Source: Geomonas limicola (GTDB taxonomy: Bacteria; Desulfobacterota; Desulfuromonadia; Geobacterales; Geobacteraceae). Taken from it: a stretch of 64,000 nucleotides of DNA. Both the position numbers and the translations under genes were made by a program. The stretch covers positions 124,001 through 188,000 of the forward strand of contig NZ_BLXZ01000005.1 in the NCBI RefSeq assembly GCF_014193675.1, read 5' to 3'. Position 1 is the first letter of the stretch, and each line of letters begins with the position of its first letter. A model generated the notes under the pieces. It was given only the letters and a program-made list of their open reading frames with translations. It did no database searches and was not told where the DNA came from. Shown piece after piece: positions 16,636-25,443 of this stretch.

Positions 16636-18288
16636 ATGTCGCAACAACTTGATTTTACTGTCGGTGCTCTGCTGGACGACGTCGCCGCGCGCTTTCCCGA
16701 TCACGAGGCGCTGGTCTATGTCGAACGCGGGCTCCGTTACAGTTACCGGGAGTTCAACGAGCGCTGCCGCCAGGTAGCCAAAGGACTCCTGGCCCTGGGC
16801 ATCAAAAAGGGAGACCACCTCTCCATCTGGGCCTACAACGTGCCGGAGTGGGTGGTGCTGCAGTTTGCCACCGCGAAGATCGGTGCGGTCCTCGTTACCG
16901 TCAACACCAACTACAAATCCGCGGAGCTCGAGTACATCCTCAAGCAGTCCGATTCCAACACGCTCTTCCTCGTGCAGTCCTTCAAGGATACCGATTACGT
17001 TGCTACCCTGAACGAGGTGGTGCCGGAACTCGCCCAGAGCACCCCGGGAACCCTCGAAAGCACGAAGCTCCCGTGCCTGAAGAACGTCATCTTCCTTGGG
17101 GAAGGGGGGCATCCCGGGATGTTCGGTTTCGAACAGGTGGTCGAGTTGGGGAGGAGCGTGCCGGACTCGAGGCTTGCCGAGGTCGAGGCGAGCCTCGACA
17201 AGGACGACGTCATCAACATGCAGTACACCTCCGGCACCACCGGGTTCCCCAAGGGTGTCATGCTGACCCACTTCAACGTGGTGAACAACGGCTTCAACAT
17301 CGGCGAGTGCATGCGCTTCACCGAGAAGGACCGGCTCTGCATCCCGGTCCCCTTCTTCCACTGCTTCGGCTGCGTCCTGGGGGTCATGGCCTGCGTCACC
17401 CACGGCTCCACCATGGTACCGGTGGAGATCTTCGACCCCCTGAAGGTTTTGCAGGCCATCGAGCAGGAGCGCTGCACCGCGGTGCACGGCGTCCCCACCA
17501 TGTTCATCGCCGAACTGGAGCACCCCGAGTTCTCCCGCTTCGACCTTACCTCCCTGCGCACCGGGATCATGGCCGGCTCCAACTGCCCCATCGAGGTGAT
17601 GCGCCGGGTGATCCGCGACATGCACGCCTCGGAGATCACCATCGCCTACGGGCAGACCGAGTCCTCCCCGGTGATCACCCAGACCCGCACCGACGACCCC
17701 ATCGAGCTGAAGGTCGCAACCGTTGGGCGCGTGCTCCCCAACGTAGAGCTTAAGATCGTGGACATCGAGACCGGCGCCGAACTGCCGCCGGGGAAGCAGG
17801 GGGAACTCTGCACCCGCGGCTACCTGGTCATGAAGGGGTACTACAAGATGCCCGAGGAGACCGCCAAGGCCATCGACGCCGAGGGGTGGCTGCACACCGG
17901 CGACCTCGCCGTCATGGACGAAAACGGTTACTGCAAGATCACCGGCCGCATCAAGAACATGATCATCCGCGGCGGCGAGAACATCTACCCCCGCGAGATC
18001 GAGGAGTTCCTCTACACCCACCAGAAGATCTCGGACGTCCAGGTCTACGGCGTACCCGACCGCAAGTGGGGCGAGCAGGTCATGGCCGCCATCGTGCTCA
18101 AGAAGGGTGTGGAGATGGACGAGGAAGAGGTGAAGGCGTTCTGCCGCGGCAAGATCGCCAACTACAAGATCCCGCGCTACGTCCGCTTCGTCGATTGCTA
18201 CCCGATGACCGCCTCCGGAAAGATCCAGAAGTTCAAGCTGCGCGAGATGGCGATCCGGGAACTGCAGCTGGAAGGGGAAGGCGCCTGA
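16636..18288 (+). CDS. AMP-binding acyl-CoA synthetase
   Basis: ANL-superfamily ligase of 550 residues that activates a carboxylic acid with ATP to an acyl-adenylate and then a CoA thioester. Core motifs: P-loop YTSGTTGFPKG, A5 IAYGQTESSPVIT, A7 GWLHTGDLAVMDENGY, A8 GRIKNMIIRGGENIYPREIE and the C-terminal catalytic Lys in TASGKIQKFKLRE. The overall pattern is the medium/long-chain fatty acyl-CoA ligase group (FadD/AlkK-like) rather than acetyl-CoA synthetase, judged by length and GGENIYP. ATG 16636 follows AAGGAGGG at five bases. Stands alone upstream of a peptidase gene. Chain-length preference cannot be read here. Confidence 0.92.
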   Translation: MSQQLDFTVGALLDDVAARFPDHEALVYVERGLRYSYREFNERCRQVAKGLLALGIKKGDHLSIWAYNVPEWVVLQFATAKIGAVLVTVNTNYKSAELEYILKQSDSNTLFLVQSFKDTDYVATLNEVVPELAQSTPGTLESTKLPCLKNVIFLGEGGHPGMFGFEQVVELGRSVPDSRLAEVEASLDKDDVINMQYTSGTTGFPKGVMLTHFNVVNNGFNIGECMRFTEKDRLCIPVPFFHCFGCVLGVMACVTHGSTMVPVEIFDPLKVLQAIEQERCTAVHGVPTMFIAELEHPEFSRFDLTSLRTGIMAGSNCPIEVMRRVIRDMHASEITIAYGQTESSPVITQTRTDDPIELKVATVGRVLPNVELKIVDIETGAELPPGKQGELCTRGYLVMKGYYKMPEETAKAIDAEGWLHTGDLAVMDENGYCKITGRIKNMIIRGGENIYPREIEEFLYTHQKISDVQVYGVPDRKWGEQVMAAIVLKKGVEMDEEEVKAFCRGKIANYKIPRYVRFVDCYPMTASGKIQKFKLREMAIRELQLEGEGA

Positions 18289-18392
18289 CCCCACGGCGCA
18301 TCCCGTATACGTCATATTGACGTCCCTCACGTTTCGCGCTATCTTTCCTGCTCCTCTTCCGGAACTCATGAGGAAGAGGGGCAGGAGGGATT

Positions 18393-19583
18393 GTGCGTCT
18401 TACCCCGAAAAACGAACTGGAATACCGCTACCGCAGGCTGCAGCTCGAGATGACCAAGGCCGGCCTCGACGCCGTCATCATCCTGCAGAACGCGGATCTC
18501 TTCTACTTCACCGGCACCACCCAGACCGGCAACCTCTACGTACCCGCCAGCGGCGTCCCGCTCTACCTGGTCAAGCGCAGCTTCCTGCGGGCCCGGATGG
18601 AGAGCGCGCTTGCCGAGCTGATTCCCTTCACCTCCCCCAATGAACTCCCCGGCATCGTGGCCGGCTACGGCCACCAGGCCCCCTCCCGAATCGGGCTGGA
18701 GCTCGACGTCCTGCCGGTAAACCTCTACGAGAAGTACCGCTCCCTGTACCCCAACGCCCGCTTCGTCGATGCGAGCCCGCTGATCCGCCGGGTGCGCGCG
18801 GTGAAGAGCCACTACGAGATCCACATCCTGCAGGATGCGGCGCTGCAGGCCGACAAGGTGTACCGGCGCAGCACCGAGGTGATCAGGGAGGGGGTGAGCG
18901 AGGTGGAGCTTGCCGCCGAACTGGAGCGCGTGGCCCGGCTCGAGGGGCACCAGGGGTACCTCAGGATGCGCGCCTTCAACGGAGAAGTGGCCTGGAACCA
19001 CGTGCTGGCCGGCCCCGACGCGGCGGCTCCCGCCTTCTCCAACACCCCCCTGGGTGGGATGGGGCTCACTCCGGCGTTCGGCCAGGGGGCCGGTTTCAAC
19101 CGGGTAGGGCGGGGCGAGCCGGTCATCGTCGACTTCGCGAGCTACCTGGACGGCTACCTGGTGGACCAGGCGCGCGTCTTCGCGGTTGGTGAACTCTCGG
19201 ACCGGATGCGGCAGGGCTACGACGACATGCTGCGCCTCCAGGAGTTGATGATCGCCCGTGCCGGGGAGGGAGCCACTTGGAGCGAGATCTACGAGGCCGG
19301 CTGCTTGGAGGCCTGCCGCCTCGGGTACGCGGAAAACTTCATGGGTATGGCGGAGTGCCAGGTCCCCTTCATCGGCCACGGGGTCGGCATCGAGATCGAC
19401 GAGTATCCTTTCATCGCCCGCGGTTTTGCTCAGGAGCGCCTCGAGGTAGGGATGGTTTTTGCCCTGGAACCGAAGCTGGTCTTTCCGGGAGAGGGCGCCG
19501 TTGGCATAGAGGATACTTTCTACCTCTCCGAACAAGGCATAAAACGGCTCACCTTCTCGAGCCAGGATCTCGTAATCCTTTAA
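18393..19583 (+). CDS. M24 family metallopeptidase (Xaa-Pro aminopeptidase-like)
   Basis: 396-residue cytoplasmic protein with an N-terminal creatinase-type domain (about 1-150, NADLFYFTGTTQTGNLYVP) and a C-terminal pita-bread peptidase domain. The five dinuclear metal ligands appear in order: Asp in VIVDFASYLDGY, Asp in LVDQARVF, His in FIGHGVGIEIDEYPF, Glu in FALEPKLVF and Glu in GIEDTFYL. This pattern marks aminopeptidase P/prolidase relatives that trim X-Pro bonds. GTG start at 18393 follows GGAGG with good spacing. A gap of about 100 bases separates it from the acyl-CoA synthetase; co-transcription is possible. Physiological peptide substrate unknown. Confidence 0.88.
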   Translation: MRLTPKNELEYRYRRLQLEMTKAGLDAVIILQNADLFYFTGTTQTGNLYVPASGVPLYLVKRSFLRARMESALAELIPFTSPNELPGIVAGYGHQAPSRIGLELDVLPVNLYEKYRSLYPNARFVDASPLIRRVRAVKSHYEIHILQDAALQADKVYRRSTEVIREGVSEVELAAELERVARLEGHQGYLRMRAFNGEVAWNHVLAGPDAAAPAFSNTPLGGMGLTPAFGQGAGFNRVGRGEPVIVDFASYLDGYLVDQARVFAVGELSDRMRQGYDDMLRLQELMIARAGEGATWSEIYEAGCLEACRLGYAENFMGMAECQVPFIGHGVGIEIDEYPFIARGFAQERLEVGMVFALEPKLVFPGEGAVGIEDTFYLSEQGIKRLTFSSQDLVIL

Positions 19584-19629
19584 AAATGAAGAAATTGTAA
19601 ACAAAAGGGTAAAACGCGATTTTTTTATA

Positions 19630-19658
19630 TTGAAATTGGTTCGAGGCAATGGTATACA
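19630..19658 (+). promoter_or_regulatory. Promoter of the citrate synthase gene
   Basis: TTGAAA (19630-19635), 17-base spacer, TATACA (19653-19658). A second weaker possibility is TTGAAA 19660-19665 with TATACT 19681-19686 (15-base spacer). Both -10 elements are embedded in GTATAC hexamers. Confidence 0.55.
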
Positions 19659-19685
19659 TTTGAAAAATCTGTGTATACAGTATAC
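19652..19685. promoter_or_regulatory. Triple GTATAC operator-like site
   Basis: Three identical palindromic hexamers GTATAC at 19652-19657, 19673-19678 and 19680-19685. Centre spacing is 21 then 7 bases, so the first two lie on the same face of the helix two turns apart. The first overlaps the -10 element, suggesting repression of citrate synthase; the regulator is unknown. Confidence 0.55.
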
Positions 19686-19807
19686 TTCCTTGAACGCAAC
19701 CGGTCGCACAACGGGAGTCGGCCCGGCACGGTGTCGAAGAGGGTGGCAGTTAAAGATCCTAATTTCTTCAGTTAGCACTTAACCCCCAACCGAAAAGGAG
19801 AACCGAG

Positions 19808-21133
19808 ATGAGTCAATTGAAAGAGAAACTGCAGGAGAAGATTCAAGCTCACCGCCCCCGCGTTACCCGTCTGACCAAGGAGTTCGGCTCCGTGGTAATC
19901 GACAAGGTCGACATCGGCCAGTGCATCGGCGGCGCCCGCGACATCCGCTGCCTGGTGACCGACATCTCCTATCTCGACCCGCAGGAAGGTATCCGCTTCA
20001 GGGGTAAGACCATTCCCGAGACCTTCGAGGCGCTCCCGAAAGCTGCCGGCTCCGAGTATCCGACCGTCGAGAGCTTCTGGTACTTCCTGCTTACCGGCGA
20101 CGTCCCGACCCCGGATCAGGTCAAGGCGGTGGAAGCTGAGTTCAAGGTTCGCCAGCAGGTTCCCGAGTATGTCTTCACGGCTCTGCGCGCTCTCCCCAGG
20201 GACAGCCACCCGATGGTGATGCTCTCGGTCGCCATCATGACCATGCAGAAAGAGTCCAAGTTCTGCGGCTTCTACAACTCCGGCAAGTTCAACAAGATGG
20301 ATGCCTGGGAATACGTCTACGAAGATGCCAGCGACATCGTTGCCCGTATCCCGGTCGTCGCAGCCTTCATCTACAACCTTAAGTATCGCGGCGACAAGCA
20401 GGTTGCCATCGACCAGAACCTCGACATGGGCGCCAACTTCGCCCACATGATCGGCCAGAGCGAGCAGTACAAGGATGTGGCCAGGATGTACTTCATCCTG
20501 CACTCCGACCACGAGTCCGGCAACGTCTCGGCCCACACCACCCACCTGGTGCACTCCGCGCTTTCCGACCCGTACTACGCCTACGCCGCAGGCCTCAACG
20601 GCCTCGCCGGCCCGCTGCACGGCCTTGCCAACCAGGAAGTGCTCGGCTGGATCATGGACTTCCAGAAGAAACTCAACGGCGCCGAGCCGACCAAAGAGAA
20701 CGTCACCAAGGCTCTCTGGGATACCCTCAACGCAGGGCAGGTCGTTCCGGGCTACGGCCACGCCGTTCTGCGTAAGACCGACCCGCGCTACACCGCTCAG
20801 CGCGAGTTCTGCCTGAAGACCCCGGGCCTCAAGGAAGACCCGCTGTTCAAGCTGGTCGCCATGATCTTCGAGACCGCCCCGGGCGTCCTCACCGAGCACG
20901 GCAAGACCAAGAACCCCTGGCCGAACGTCGACGCACAGTCCGGCGTCATCCAGTGGTACTACGGCGTCAAGGAGTGGGACTTCTACACCGTCCTCTTCGG
21001 CGTGGGTCGCGCACTGGGCTGCATGGCGAACATCACCTGGGACCGCGGTCTTGGCTACGCCATCGAGCGTCCGAAGTCCGTCACCACCGACATGCTCGAG
21101 AAGTGGGCTGCCGAAGGCGGTCGCAAGATGTAA
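19808..21133 (+). CDS. gltA: Citrate synthase, eukaryote-like type
   Basis: 441 residues. Condenses acetyl-CoA and oxaloacetate to citrate, the entry step of the TCA cycle that Geobacteraceae use to oxidise acetate. Catalytic residues: His in AGPLHGLANQE, His in VPGYGHAVLRK and Asp in PWPNVDAQSG. The N-terminal text (IDIGQCIGG-type region, GARDIRCLVTDISYLDP, EGIRFRGKTIPE) resembles mitochondrial enzymes rather than the usual Gram-negative type II hexamer, as reported for Geobacter citrate synthases. AAAAGGAG sits before the ATG. It stands as a single gene: promoter with GTATAC sites upstream, strong terminator downstream. Confidence 0.96.
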   Translation: MSQLKEKLQEKIQAHRPRVTRLTKEFGSVVIDKVDIGQCIGGARDIRCLVTDISYLDPQEGIRFRGKTIPETFEALPKAAGSEYPTVESFWYFLLTGDVPTPDQVKAVEAEFKVRQQVPEYVFTALRALPRDSHPMVMLSVAIMTMQKESKFCGFYNSGKFNKMDAWEYVYEDASDIVARIPVVAAFIYNLKYRGDKQVAIDQNLDMGANFAHMIGQSEQYKDVARMYFILHSDHESGNVSAHTTHLVHSALSDPYYAYAAGLNGLAGPLHGLANQEVLGWIMDFQKKLNGAEPTKENVTKALWDTLNAGQVVPGYGHAVLRKTDPRYTAQREFCLKTPGLKEDPLFKLVAMIFETAPGVLTEHGKTKNPWPNVDAQSGVIQWYYGVKEWDFYTVLFGVGRALGCMANITWDRGLGYAIERPKSVTTDMLEKWAAEGGRKM

Positions 21134-21155
21134 GAAGTTGGGCCTCGGCCTGACA

Positions 21156-21188
21156 AAAGGGGGACGCTATTGGCGTCCCCCTTTTTTT
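21156..21188 (+). terminator. Terminator after citrate synthase
   Basis: AAAGGGGGACGC, short loop, GCGTCCCCC then a run of T; 12-base stem starting 23 bases beyond the stop. Confidence 0.92.
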
Positions 21189-21332
21189 GTTCTGCACGGC
21201 GTATCTGGCGCTCGACACGGTCCCGCCGTTGCGCCTGGCTGAAGAAACGGTGGGAGCGTGGGGGGCAGGGGAGGGGAGGGGAGGCGCCGACCCCGGCTCG
21301 CTCAGTTGCCGGAATCGGCGCCTTGAAAAAGA

Positions 21333-21363
21333 AAAAAGCCCGAGGACTCGTCCCTGGGCTTTG
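21333..21363 (-). terminator. Terminator after the AMMECR1 gene
   Basis: Minus-strand hairpin AAAGCCC...GGGCTTTTTTC with inner partial pairing, about 65 bases beyond the amrA-like stop. Confidence 0.7.
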
Positions 21364-21427
21364 GGGGCAGACATATATGAGGTACCTACCGTGAGGGGTG
21401 CTCCTCGACCCCGTGCGACGCCTTGCG

Positions 21428-21976
21428 CTATTTCTCGCCGAAAACCTCGGCGGTGAAGACGTAGATGTCGGCGCCTTCTTTCCAGTCGTCCTGCTTGAGT
21501 CCGGCCTTGAGGGCGGTCTTGCTCAGGAAGGTTTCCCGGTCCCAGCCGTGTTCGACGGCCACCTGGGGGAGTAAGACGCCGCGCGAGAAGTTCTTTTCCA
21601 GGTACAGCCCGTGCCGGCCCACCTCAACCTCCTCGGGGTTTTCGATCTTTGCCAGGGGGGAGAGGACCGAGATCTCCAGGTCGAAGGCCCCCAGGTCCTC
21701 CTCTTTCATCGGGTAGAAGCGCGGATCGTGGATGGCGGCCGAGGCGGCCATCTCCTGCACGAGTTGGTACAGGGGCTTTTCGGAGGTGAAATTGCCGATG
21801 CAACCGCGCAGCGCCCCGTGCTGTTTAATGGTTACAAAGCACCCCTGCTGCACCTGCAGTGCGTTCGCGCTGATCTCGCGGCTGGCGAGTCTTCCGGAAC
21901 GCACGGTGCTCGTTACAGCCTCACGTGCCAGCTCCAGTAAAAGTTTACGATCTTCAGTACTCAGTGATTGGCTCAC
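21428..21976 (-). CDS. amrA: AMMECR1-domain protein (AmrA family)
   Basis: 182-residue cytoplasmic protein with the AMMECR1 fold. The signature LRGCIGNF lies in the first third, preceded by GCFVTIKQHGALRG, and AAIHDPRFYPM and DLEISVLSPL follow as in the family. The C-terminal part has HGLYLEKNFSRGVLLPQVA and WDRETFLSKTALKAGL. Bacterial members often occur with a Memo-like protein (AmrB) and a radical SAM enzyme (AmrS) in the AmmeMemoRadiSam system of unknown chemistry; neither partner is adjacent. Start ATG is 22 bases from the upstream region end with a purine-rich GGGGGAGC. Function of the domain is unproven. Confidence 0.9.
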   Translation of the reverse strand: MSQSLSTEDRKLLLELAREAVTSTVRSGRLASREISANALQVQQGCFVTIKQHGALRGCIGNFTSEKPLYQLVQEMAASAAIHDPRFYPMKEEDLGAFDLEISVLSPLAKIENPEEVEVGRHGLYLEKNFSRGVLLPQVAVEHGWDRETFLSKTALKAGLKQDDWKEGADIYVFTAEVFGEK

Positions 21977-22448
21977 AAGCTCCCCCTGATCGGTGCCATT
22001 CTAATGGGTAGTGGTTCTTTAATGGACCAAAGGTAATATATTTGCGATCCGTTTACAAGAGGGAAAGCAGGATGTGATCGGCCGGAAATCGCCTACATCA
22101 GTGCACCATTCTGGCTGGGAATTAATGAACTGGAGGTTGGACACACGGATGCGACCCCTTTTACGCAACCTTTTCTCCCGGTCGGTCGGTGAACTCTCGA
22201 CACTTCATAAAGCGAAACACATGCCAGAAACACCCGGATCCGGACTCCCGGTGAAGACGAAAAACTGATGCTGCTGGCTAGGTTGCAGGTCGCACAGCGC
22301 CGCGCCGTATACAGCAAGGCTTGGGAGGACTTTCCCCACGCCAGGCAATGATCCGCGCAATTGCGCGTCACAGCTAACAAAATCCTGCCGGGGGTGGGGG
22401 ATGGGAGATTTTTAGCGAAAGAAAAGCAGGAAATATCTTTAAAAAGTA
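21977..22448. other. Intergenic stretch, no gene recognised
   Basis: About 470 bases between the divergent AMMECR1 gene and the small lipoprotein promoter. Short frames are open but lack ribosome sites and recognisable products. The GC-rich middle (about 22270-22400) might fold, but I cannot assign it to 6S, SRP or tmRNA: none of their hallmark sequences is present. Confidence 0.35.
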
Positions 22449-22476
22449 TTGACTTTATCTCGAAAGCTAGTATATT
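22449..22476 (+). promoter_or_regulatory. Sigma-70-type promoter of the small lipoprotein gene
   Basis: TTGACT (22449-22454), 16-base spacer, TATATT (22471-22476), in an AT-rich stretch 79 bases before the ATG. Confidence 0.75.
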
Positions 22477-22554
22477 CGCCCTTTGTTACGTCACAAAAAC
22501 CAAATGCGCTGTGCGCAGTAATGGTAAATTCCAAAGGAAAAGAGGAAAACATCA

Positions 22555-22761
22555 ATGAAAAAACTGATCTCTCTGGCTCTCTGCTTGGCACTGGCTACCG
22601 CATTCGCTGCTGGCTGCAAAAAGAAAGAAGAAGCTCCGGCTCCGGCTGCTGAGCAGGCTGCTCCGGCTGCACCGGCTGCTCCGGCTCAGGCTCCGATGTC
22701 TTCTGCTAAAGCTGCTCCGGCTGCCCCGGCTGCTCCGGCTGCACCGGCTGAGAAGAAGTAA
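22555..22761 (+). CDS. Ala/Pro-rich small lipoprotein
   Basis: 68-residue precursor: Lys-rich N-terminus, hydrophobic core (SLALCLALATAFAAG) and a lipobox ending at Cys in FAAGC. The mature part begins KKKEEAPAPAAEQ and is low-complexity Ala-Pro repeats ending in EKK. Such small abundant Ala/Pro lipoproteins may link or space the outer membrane and the cell wall, but no specific family is claimed. It has its own strong promoter, a GAGGAAA ribosome site and a strong terminator, so it is a single-gene unit probably expressed at high level. The terminal Lys pair resembles the end of Braun-type lipoproteins, though the sequence is otherwise unlike Lpp. Confidence 0.85.
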   Translation: MKKLISLALCLALATAFAAGCKKKEEAPAPAAEQAAPAAPAAPAQAPMSSAKAAPAAPAAPAAPAEKK

Positions 22762-22788
22762 TTCGAAGCAGGCATGCCCTGATTCAAA

Positions 22789-22820
22789 AAAAGCCCACAG
22801 AGCGATCTGTGGGCTTTTTT
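22789..22820 (+). terminator. Terminator after the small lipoprotein
   Basis: AAAGCCCACAGA, GCGA loop, TCTGTGGGCTTTTTT: 12-base perfect stem with a GNRA tetraloop. Confidence 0.93.
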
Positions 22821-22845
22821 CGTGGACGGAACTTCCTGTTTTGCC

Positions 22846-22875
22846 TTGACAGTAAGCAAGGCGAGATGCTACATA
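22846..22875 (+). promoter_or_regulatory. Promoter of ndk
   Basis: TTGACA (22846-22851), 18-base spacer, TACATA (22870-22875), 41 bases before the ndk ATG. Confidence 0.65.
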
Positions 22876-22916
22876 AAGCGGTCGTTTACATTTATATTTG
22901 AGCCTGGAGGCAAAGA

Positions 22917-23330
22917 ATGGAAAGAACATTCGCAATCATCAAGCCCGATGCAGTGGAGCGTAAGGTTAGCGGCAAGGTACTGGCCATGATCGAAGAGGCC
23001 GGTTTCAACATCGTGGGCATGAAGAAGATCCACCTCTCCAAGTGCGAGGCTGAAGGTTTCTACTACGTGCACAAGGAACGTCCCTTTTTCGGCGACCTGT
23101 GCAGCTTCATGTCCCGCAGCCCGGTGATCGTGCTGGCGCTCGAGAAGGATAACGCCATCGCCGACTGGCGCAGCCTGATGGGCGCCACCAACCCGGCCAA
23201 CGCCGACGCGGGCACCATCCGCAAGGAACTGGGCGTGAGCATCGAGGAAAACACCGTGCACGGCTCCGACTCCCCGGAATCGGCCGCGTACGAAATTCCC
23301 TACTTCTTCAGCCAGCTCGAACTGGTCTAA
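22917..23330 (+). CDS. ndk: Nucleoside diphosphate kinase
   Basis: 137 residues. Transfers the gamma phosphate between nucleoside tri- and diphosphates through a phospho-His intermediate, cytoplasmic. The active-site His is in [13 protein letters not shown]; substrate-binding segments [21 protein letters not shown] and [18 protein letters not shown] are intact. Length is standard for bacterial Ndk. CTGGAGG lies eight bases before the ATG. It is the first gene of an arrangement (ndk, rlmN, then two inserted genes, TPR lipoprotein, rodZ) related to the gammaproteobacterial cluster. A hairpin separates it from rlmN. Confidence 0.97.
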   Translation: MERTFAIIKPDAVERKVSGKVLAMIEEAGFNIVGMKKIHLSKCEAEGFYYVHKERPFFGDLCSFMSRSPVIVLALEKDNAIADWRSLMGATNPANADAGTIRKELGVSIEENTVHGSDSPESAAYEIPYFFSQLELV

Positions 23331-23352
23331 GACCGGCACGTAACGAGGTACC

Positions 23353-23382
23353 AAAGGCCCTTCTTCGCGGAGGGCCTTTTCT
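23353..23382 (+). terminator. Terminator-like hairpin between ndk and rlmN
   Basis: AAAGGCCCT, nine-base loop region, AGGGCCTTTTCT. It ends only 11 bases before the rlmN ATG, leaving no room for a separate promoter downstream of it. Confidence 0.75.
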
Positions 23383-23393
23383 ATATTCAAGGC

Positions 23394-24431
23394 ATGGAAA
23401 AAATAGACATCAAGAATTTCACCCTGAAGGACCTGGAGAGCTACATCGCCGGGTTGGGCAAGGAACGCTTCAGGGCCAAGCAGATCTTCAAGTGGCTCTA
23501 CCAGATGGACGCGACCAGTTTCGCGGAGATGACCAACGTCTCCAAGGAATTCCGGACGCACCTGGAAGAGACGGCCTGCATCTCGAACCTGGTCCCCGAG
23601 GTGGTCGAGGCCTCCGACGACGGTACCAAGAAGTACCTGTTCAGGCTCTCCGACGGCATGAGCGTGGAGAGCGTGCTGATCCCCGACGAGGGGCGCAACA
23701 CGCTGTGCATCTCGAGCCAGGTCGGCTGTGCCATGGGGTGCGCCTTCTGCCTCACCGGCTGTTTCGGCCTGACCCGGAACCTGACCACCGCCGAGATCGT
23801 GAACCAGGTCTGCGCCGTGAAGCGTGACGATCCGGTCAGAAACATCGTCTTCATGGGGATGGGTGAGCCGCTGGCGAACCTGGACGCCGTGATCCCGGCG
23901 GTCGAGATCCTGACCGACCCGGACGGCTTCCAGTTTTCGACCCGCAAGGTGACGGTCTCCACCTCCGGTCTCGTGCCGCAGATGGCGGAGCTTGGCCGCG
24001 CGGTCACCGTGAACCTCGCGGTCTCCCTCAACGCGACCACCGACGAGGTACGCTCGCAGATCATGCCGGTGAACCGCCGCTATCCCCTCCAGGAGCTCCT
24101 GGCAGCCTGCAAGGCATTTCCGCTCCCCTCCCGGCGCTGGATCACCATCGAGTACGTCATGATCCAGGACCTGAACGACACGCTGGACGATGCCAAGCGC
24201 CTGGTGCGGCTCATCAGCAACATACCGTCCAAGGTGAACCTGATCCCCTTCAACGAGCACGAGGGGTGCAGCTTCAAAAGTCCCACCCAGGACTCCATCG
24301 ACCGCTTCCACAAGTACCTCTTGGACAAAAACGTCACGGTGATCACCCGCTCGAGCCGCGGCTCGGACATCTCGGCTGCCTGCGGGCAGTTGAAGGGACG
24401 CCTCGACGAGCTTGTCGGGCAGGGGGAGTAA
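23394..24431 (+). CDS. rlmN: Dual-specificity RNA methyltransferase RlmN
   Basis: 345 residues. Radical SAM enzyme that methylates C2 of A2503 in 23S rRNA and, in many bacteria, A37 of some tRNAs. The 4Fe-4S site is CAMGCAFC (CxxxCxxC); the second catalytic Cys is conserved near the C-terminus in [10 protein letters not shown]-terminal segment [16 protein letters not shown] is the RNA-binding accessory domain. SAM-binding segments [10 protein letters not shown] and [10 protein letters not shown] are present. No clear Shine-Dalgarno precedes ATG 23394, and the terminator-like hairpin ends right before it, so expression may depend on read-through from ndk. Confidence 0.97.
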   Translation: MEKIDIKNFTLKDLESYIAGLGKERFRAKQIFKWLYQMDATSFAEMTNVSKEFRTHLEETACISNLVPEVVEASDDGTKKYLFRLSDGMSVESVLIPDEGRNTLCISSQVGCAMGCAFCLTGCFGLTRNLTTAEIVNQVCAVKRDDPVRNIVFMGMGEPLANLDAVIPAVEILTDPDGFQFSTRKVTVSTSGLVPQMAELGRAVTVNLAVSLNATTDEVRSQIMPVNRRYPLQELLAACKAFPLPSRRWITIEYVMIQDLNDTLDDAKRLVRLISNIPSKVNLIPFNEHEGCSFKSPTQDSIDRFHKYLLDKNVTVITRSSRGSDISAACGQLKGRLDELVGQGE

Positions 24432-24516
24432 CCGGGGACGCGGCGCGGTCGCAGTGTCGATCGCACGGCAAACGCTTACTACTATCTATTTTATTACCTG
24501 ATTCAGGAGGCTTGGC

Positions 24517-25380
24517 ATGGCAGAGGTAATCGGCGTCATCGGCGGCAGCGGGCTTTATGAAATGGAGGGTATGACCGATATCAAGCAGGTAACGGTCGAC
24601 ACCCCCTTCGGCAGGCCCAGCGACGAGTACATCACCGGGATGCTGGACGGGGTCCCCATGGTGTTTCTCCCCCGGCACGGCAAGGGGCACCGCTTCACCC
24701 CGAGCGAGGTGAACTACCGCGCCAACATCTACGGGATGAAGAAGCTCGGGGTCACCCGGATTATCTCGGTCTCCGCGGTGGGGAGCCTGCAGGAGGAGAT
24801 CGTCCCCGGGCACATCGTGATCCCGGACCAGTTCATCGATCGCACCCGCGGGCACCGCAAGGACACCTTCTTCGGTAACGGCATCGTGGGGCACGTGCAG
24901 TTCGCTGACCCGGTCTGTGCCGAACTCTCCGAGAAGCTCTACCAGGCGGCCCAGGCGGCCGGGGCCACGGTGCACAAGGGCGGCACCTACGTCTGCATGG
25001 AAGGACCGGCCTTCTCGACCCGGGCCGAGAGTCACCTGTACCGCTCCTTCGGGGCCTCGATCATCGGCATGACCAACTTAACCGAGGCGAAACTCGCCCG
25101 CGAGGCGGAGCTCTGCTACGGGGTGATCGCGCTCTCCACCGACTACGACTGCTGGCACCAGGCCCACGAGGACGTCTCGGTGGAGGCGATCATCGCCATC
25201 ATCAAGGCAAACGTCGCCATGGCGAAGCAGATCATCAAGCAGGTGGTGGGGCAGATCCCGGCCGAACGCAGCTGCCCCTGCGCCTCGTCGCTGCAGTACG
25301 CCGTTATCAGCGACACCTCGGTCATTCCGGTGGAGACCAGGGAAAACCTGGACCTCTTGCTCGGCAAGTACCTGAAGTAG
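24517..25380 (+). CDS. mtnP: S-methyl-5'-thioadenosine phosphorylase
   Basis: 287 residues. Phosphorolysis of methylthioadenosine to adenine and methylthioribose-1-phosphate (methionine salvage, polyamine and SAM turnover). Family text: IGGSGLYEMEGM at the N-terminus, FLPRHGKGHRFTPSEVNYRANI, VSAVGSLQEEIVPG, YVCMEGPAFSTRAES, and the base-binding region ALSTDYDCWHQ, where Asp residues indicate adenine specificity over hypoxanthine. AGGAGG lies six bases before the ATG. The PfkB kinase follows 63 bases later, likely the same transcript. The pairing with a sugar kinase is common in Deltaproteobacteria; the kinase might act on a ribosyl product, but this is inference. Confidence 0.94.
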   Translation: MAEVIGVIGGSGLYEMEGMTDIKQVTVDTPFGRPSDEYITGMLDGVPMVFLPRHGKGHRFTPSEVNYRANIYGMKKLGVTRIISVSAVGSLQEEIVPGHIVIPDQFIDRTRGHRKDTFFGNGIVGHVQFADPVCAELSEKLYQAAQAAGATVHKGGTYVCMEGPAFSTRAESHLYRSFGASIIGMTNLTEAKLAREAELCYGVIALSTDYDCWHQAHEDVSVEAIIAIIKANVAMAKQIIKQVVGQIPAERSCPCASSLQYAVISDTSVIPVETRENLDLLLGKYLK

Positions 25381-25443
25381 CCGCGGGCCTTGCCCTTTCG
25401 CAACCAGAACCTTAAACCTGAACCTGTCTTTCCGGGAGGATAC

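Noticed and set aside
16456..18369. Long open frame antisense to the acyl-CoA synthetase
   Set aside because: High-GC third-position bias opens the antisense frame. It has no domain, no ribosome site, and the sense protein has all its catalytic motifs.
22270..22440. 6S, SRP or tmRNA in the gap before the small lipoprotein
   Set aside because: No hallmark sequence or long paired arms found by eye.
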